Shown here piece after piece: positions 59,039-64,000 of a DNA stretch of 64,000 nucleotides. A model generated the notes under the pieces. That model ran no database searches. It saw only the letters and a program-made list of their open reading frames with translations, and had not been told where the DNA came from. Source of the stretch: Panaeolus papilionaceus (taxonomy: Eukaryota; Basidiomycota; Agaricomycetes; Agaricales); the NCBI GenBank assembly GCA_015501605.1, contig JADNRZ010000005.1, forward strand, positions 372,001 to 436,000. The letters are read 5' to 3'. Both the position numbers and the translations under genes were made by a program. How positions within the stretch are numbered: position 1 is the stretch's first letter; each line of letters starts with the position of its first letter.

Positions 59039-62000
59039 ATGGCTCCAAAGCAAAAGCCAGAAGATATGAAGCAAAAGCCTTTGACTTCGTTCTTTACAAA
59101 AGGACCAGCAACACCAGCAGGGACAAGTAATGGCAAAGCCCAAACGTCGTCTGTCAAACGAGCTGTCCTAGTTACAAAAGACGCGTCGAAAGCGAGTTCT
59201 TCGTCGGTTACGAGTGAACCTAAAACTCCCGACACGCGTATGAACGAAGGCATGAAAATTCCATCCTCAGGCGCCTCGAGTTCTGGTGCGAGTACTCCTC
59301 CAACAAGCGATCCTATTGACGTGGATATGCTGGGGTCGGACGAAGAACCGCAACATCCACCCTCTTCTGTTACGGCTTCAAAACATAAACGCAAAATTGT
59401 TGTTGAGGACTCTGATGAGGAACAGGACGAAGTAAAAAGCTCGGGTTATGCTCCATCGTCGCCCATTGAGTCAATGCAGGGTAAGCCATGCAAGTGTTCG
59501 CACGACCCTGGCCTTAGACGATTTTTTACAGCAAAAAGACCGAGACTATCGAAGGCTCTAGTGTACATCGACGAAGATGATGACGACGATGATTCGCCTT
59601 TGCCAGCTGTGTCCCAGAGACTGAGTCGATTCAAGAAGTCACCAGCTAAGAAAGGTACATTTTCACTGAATATATGCAGTCAATAACCCAATGCTAATGG
59701 TTTAAAAAGGTCGCTCACGTTCACAAGCGTCGGATGACGATGACTTCATTGTTCCTGATGACTCTGAAGAAGAAGCCAAGTCAGTCAAGTCGTCTTCCTC
59801 ACGCTCCTCTCGTTCTTCCCGCATGTCCTCCGATGATGAAGGTGACTTTGACGACTTCGATATGGATGATGAGCCAGCTGCAAAGAAGAGCAAGGCAAAA
59901 AAGTCGGCACCATACAAAAGTTCAGGCAGCAAAGCGGCAGTGCCACTCGCCGCTTCCAGCAGCATATCGGGCTCTTTTCTTACTGCTGCTGAGCAACGCG
60001 CTCAAGGAAAAAAAGATGAGAAGAAAGCTGCTGAATCACCATACTCATTCCTGCAGGATGTTAAAGATGTTTGTCTCCTACTTATGAAATCATGGAGGAA
60101 TTGACACGGCCTTCACAGAAAGACGGACGAAGGCCTGGAGAACCAAATTACGACCCTAGAACGCTACTTGTTCCGAAATTTGCTTGGAACTCTTTTACCC
60201 CTTTCGAGAAACAATTCTGGGAGGTAAGAACGTCGATTTTAGATTTTACTTTCCAACGTGCTGACCTGATCCTTTTCAGATCAAGCAATATCATTACGAC
60301 ACTGTAAGCCCCTAAACGCGTCATATACGCGTTCAAATTTAGCAGACAGGCGCGACCTAACTTCCCTTTGTTTCTCACACTCACAGATATTGTTTTTCCA
60401 AAAAGGAAAATTCTACGAGGTCTGTTCCTATTCGTTTATGCAGCTCTCCATGACATTTCTCATCTGTATTGTAAAATAGTTGTACGAAGATGATGCGAGG
60501 ATTGGGCATCAGCAGTTCGATCTCAAGCTTACTGAGAGGGTGAAAATGTGCATGGTATGTTTTCATTTCATTAGTTGAGCTTTCTCCTTAAAAGATCGCG
60601 CATCTCTCACAGGTTGGCGTGCCAGAGATGTCCTTCGATTTGTGGGCATCGTAAGTGGTTTAACCTCTCTTTTTGTCATGCGATTGAAATTTATTTTTTT
60701 TTCGCAGCAAATTCTTAGCTAAAGGTCAGAACGGCGAAGATAAGCAGAACGTCGCATCACTGATCATTTTACAGGCTATAAAGTTGGACGTGTTGAGCAA
60801 GCCGAAACCGCCCTTGGGGCTGAAATGAGGATGGCGGCAGAAAAAGAACAAGGGAAAGGGAAAGCGAAGGCCAAAGCCAGTTCTGGGCCTGCGGACAAAA
60901 TTGTTAGGCGGTATGTCATGCATATAGTGATCGATATCTGTCGACCTGCGCTCACTCGTTCACTTGTATCAGAGAACTCAACAAAGTCTACACGGCTGGT
61001 ACTCTTGTCGACGAAGCCTTCCTCACGGATGAACAAGCTGGTCACTGTATCTCCATCTTCGAAGAGACGACACCCAGTAAAGATGGCACTGATCCAGATT
61101 CGGCGAGAAAATTCGGAATTTGTGTCCTGGATTGCTCGACATCCCAATTCAACCTGAGCTTTTTTGAGGATGATGTTTGCCGGACTCAGCTAGAGACACT
61201 GATGAGGCAGATTTGCCCCAAAGAACTCGTATATAAAAAGGTATTGCAGAGCTTTTTTTGCTCTGAAATGCGACTGATAACATTTTGAAGGGTTCATTGT
61301 CCGCCAATACCCAACGTTTGTTGAAAGTTACACTTCCGTCCAAGTGTCTGTGGACTGCGCTACGTACTGTGGAAGGATTCGACTATGAAGCATCTGTCCG
61401 AGAAATCAAGAGAATTTATGCACCAGGTGATGATGAATCGATGGATGATGACGATCAGGTTATTTTCCCTGAAAGTGTCCCCGAATCTATACGGGAGTTA
61501 GCGGGCGAAAAGCTCGCCATTGAGGCTCTTGGGACCATGATCTGGTACCTTCGCCAATTAAACATCGACAAGGATATTTTGAGCATGAAGAATTTCAATA
61601 TTTACGATCCTATGAAACGGGGTCAGGGCTTGACTCTCGATGGCCAAACGTTGGCACATTTGGAGGTAATGTTCCTGATATTGATATTGGGAGAATCACT
61701 TCTAATCGACTTTTAGATTCTACGCAACAATGAAGGAACCGAGGATGGATCTCTTCTAAAACTTTTGAATCGCTGTGTCACGCCTTTCGGTAAACGCTTG
61801 TTCAGGATTTGGTTGTGCACGCCACTCCGGGAGGTCTCGGCTATCAATGATCGGTAGGTTGTCTTCGAGTTACATTTGGGCATTTACTGACCATTGGATC
61901 AACCAGCCTCGATGCTGTTCAGGACATTATCAGCCACCCTACCTTTGAACAAACATTTACAAGTGTCGCCAGGGGCATTCCTGACCTTGAACGCCTTGTC

Positions 62001-64000
62001 TCTCGTATTCACGCCAAGAACTGTCGTGTCAAGGACTTCCTGAAGGTTTTGACGGTAAATATTCATTGCTTCAATAGTTGATTGATATTTCTTAATATAA
62101 AAGCGCAGGCCTTTAAGAAATTGAGTAAAGGCCTCTCTAAACTTGCAGATGAATCCAGTTCATTTGATAGCAACTCCATCGCTGGGCTGCTGCGTGGTGC
62201 TCCGGACCTCCTGCCTCATATCGCCGCCCTTGAGGCATTGTACACTGTCGAGAACGAAGATAGTAAGTTCCATTGACTCTGTCGGCATCAATTTCCTTTT
62301 AATATAGGATCACAGGACCCGATGAGCTGCTTCCCCGCAGTGGCAAAGATGAAACATACGATAAGATTGTCGCGGAGATCAAGTCGCTTGAGAAAAGTTT
62401 GCATAATGAACTCGAAAAGATGAAGAAGGATTTAGGGTATTTGATTGCTCTTCTTCATTCCGTCGTTCGTTCAGCACTGACTTCGATCCAGACTAAACTT
62501 GACTTATTGGCATAGTGCAGTCGGGAACAAGGTAAATGGTGATCGTTGATAGTTCTGAAACTGCTCTGATACCGATTTTCTATTAGGATATCTACTTAGT
62601 CGAAGTCCCTGCCAGTGTCAAGAAAGATAAAGTTCCCAGTGATTGGGTCAAGTCTGGGGGTACCAAGGTCAGTCTAACCCTCAACCCCAGAATTTCCTCC
62701 ACAGATTTAATGATATTCCTTTAGGCCAAAACCAGATACGTCGTAGGAGCTCTTCAAAAGCGGATCCGTCAGTTGAAGGAAGCTCAAGAGAACCGAAACA
62801 CGGCCATCAAAACCTTCAAATTTCGCGTTTATGCTCAGTTCGACACTGATCGATCGTTGTGGCTGCGAGCTGTACGCGTGTTTGCGGAACTAGACTGCTT
62901 GTTCAGTCTGGCGAAATCGTCCCTCGCTATTGGAGAACCTGCATGTCGACCAACGTTTGTGGACGGCGATGAGTCCGTGGTTGACTTCACGGAGCTTCGC
63001 CATCCTACCCTATGCCTGAGTACTAGACTGAGTAGCTTCATTCCAAATGACGTGAAACTGGGTGGGGATTCTGGAAAGATTTTACTCCTGACAGGTGGGT
63101 TCTTTGGAATTTCTCTAGTCTGGTGTCTCATCCCTGATTCGCAAATTCCGCAGGTCCCAACATGGCGTAAGCATCACTGGCCACATCTCTGTGCTGACAT
63201 TAATTAATAACTTTCCCCTTCATCGCTCTCCTTCCTATAGAGGCAAATCTACTGTGTGTAGCAACCCTGATAGGCCCTGTGAACGTAGATTGACGATGTT
63301 CTCTCCATAGGTCATGCGTATGACGGCTACAGGTGTTATCATGGCACAGCTGGGCATGCTTGTACCTGCATCCAGTGCTCGGTGCGTATTATTAATACAC
63401 CCTGTTGTGTAATGCTCGCTAATTTTAGGCATGTGGTTGTTCTAGCCTCAGTGCCGTTGACACGATTATTACTCGTATGGGTGCATATGACAACATGTTC
63501 TCCCATGCAAGTACATTCAAGGTTGAACTGGACGAGTGGTAAGCTTGAATCTTTTTATTTCGAGTAATTCAGCCGGTTGACCTTTATTTCCAGCTGCAAG
63601 ATTTTGCGAAATGCAACCCCGAAGTCCCTTGTAATTCTTGATGGTATGCCTCCGAGGTTTAATTAATATTAATATATCTTCTGATCGTATTTTCGTCAGA
63701 ACTTGGTCGAGGAACTTCTACATTTGTAAGTCCTGTACTTTCCCTTTTTCATTGACATACAGATTAACGAATCCATTAGGATGGAATGGCCATCGCTAGC
63801 GTATGTTTTTATTGTTTATGCCCGAGGGCATATTACTTACCATTTCTTACACCAGGCTGTCTTACACCAACTTGCCACCCATGTTGTTCCTCTAACCTTT
63901 TTTGCAACTCATTATGGGTCCCTGACGGATGATTTCTCTTATCATCCTAATGTTCGCAAGATGTACATGTCAACTCTCGTTGATGATGAGAAGCACGAGG
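59039..64000 (+). CDS. MSH6: DNA mismatch repair protein MSH6 (3' end beyond window)
   Basis: MutS homologue that pairs with MSH2 (MutS-alpha) to recognise base mismatches and small loops. At least 26 exons, beginning 59039-59654, 59710-60068, 60119-60223, 60280-60303, 60387-60419 and ending 63700-63725, 63780-63800, 63856-edge. Two exons are 13 nt (63154-63166, 63241-63253). Start ATG 59039: longer reading opens with TTG. Seen: N-terminal PCNA-binding box QKPLTSFF (residues 12-19); acidic disordered region; mismatch-binding domain with FFQKGKFYELYEDDA, containing the Phe-x-Glu pair; GVPEMSFDLWA; connector, lever and clamp regions. The ATPase has Walker A GPNMAGKST, split by a splice junction, Walker B LVILDELGRGTST and FATHYGSL. 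The frame stays open across all junctions I traced. The window ends inside the ATPase domain. Confidence 0.95.

Noticed and set aside
1..64000. CRISPR arrays, bacterial operons, defence islands or viral genes
   Set aside because: The sequence is intron-rich eukaryotic DNA throughout; no direct-repeat/spacer array or phage/viral hallmark was seen on either strand.

Overview
The window looks like 64 kb of a mushroom-forming basidiomycete (Agaricomycetes, probably Agaricales). Genes carry many short introns (about 45-70 bp, GT..AG). There is an expanded family of F-box genes, a DUF6534 membrane protein, an M35 peptidyl-Lys metallopeptidase, and a Num1/ApsA-type cortical anchor. These sit beside conserved housekeeping genes (EPL1, MSH6). 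I see no bacterial, organellar or viral genes, and no rRNA or convincing tRNA.

Layout, left to right. A DUF6534 gene runs off the left edge (minus). Next come an epoxide-hydrolase-like alpha/beta hydrolase (plus), a single-pass membrane protein (minus) and two tandem F-box genes (minus). A 2.46-kb mobile element with identical 0.48-kb inverted arms and an 8-bp target duplication follows. After it lie a decayed F-box copy (minus), a decayed PHO13-like phosphatase (plus), the large Num1/ApsA-like gene (minus) and a decayed cytochrome P450 (minus). A tandem M35 protease pair (plus) has its second copy frameshifted.

The centre (31-41 kb) holds mostly lineage-specific genes. They are a Gly/Asn-rich protein whose paralogue lies 17 kb away in inverted orientation, a small membrane protein with a C-terminal triple repeat, and a secreted His-rich precursor carrying three cationic GSFFKKVKK repeats. 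A DUF2855 protein and a coiled-coil protein follow. The right third has EPL1 (NuA4 subunit), an F-box pseudogene, the second Gly/Asn-rich paralogue, two small inverted-repeat elements, a TPR pseudogene, an intact F-box gene, and the 5' part of MSH6, which runs off the right edge. The last two are divergent, 162 bp apart.

The housekeeping genes (EPL1, MSH6, the Num1-like gene) are intact. The accessory families show birth-and-death turnover: F-box (3 intact, 2 dead), M35 (1 intact, 1 broken), and broken P450, PHO13-like and TPR genes. The most interesting object is the secreted repeat-peptide precursor at 36050-37203. Its true frame contains only one late Met and is overlaid by a long Ser/Thr-rich open frame, so simple ORF calling would misread it. 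All exon models were derived by eye from splice sites and frame arithmetic and need transcript support.
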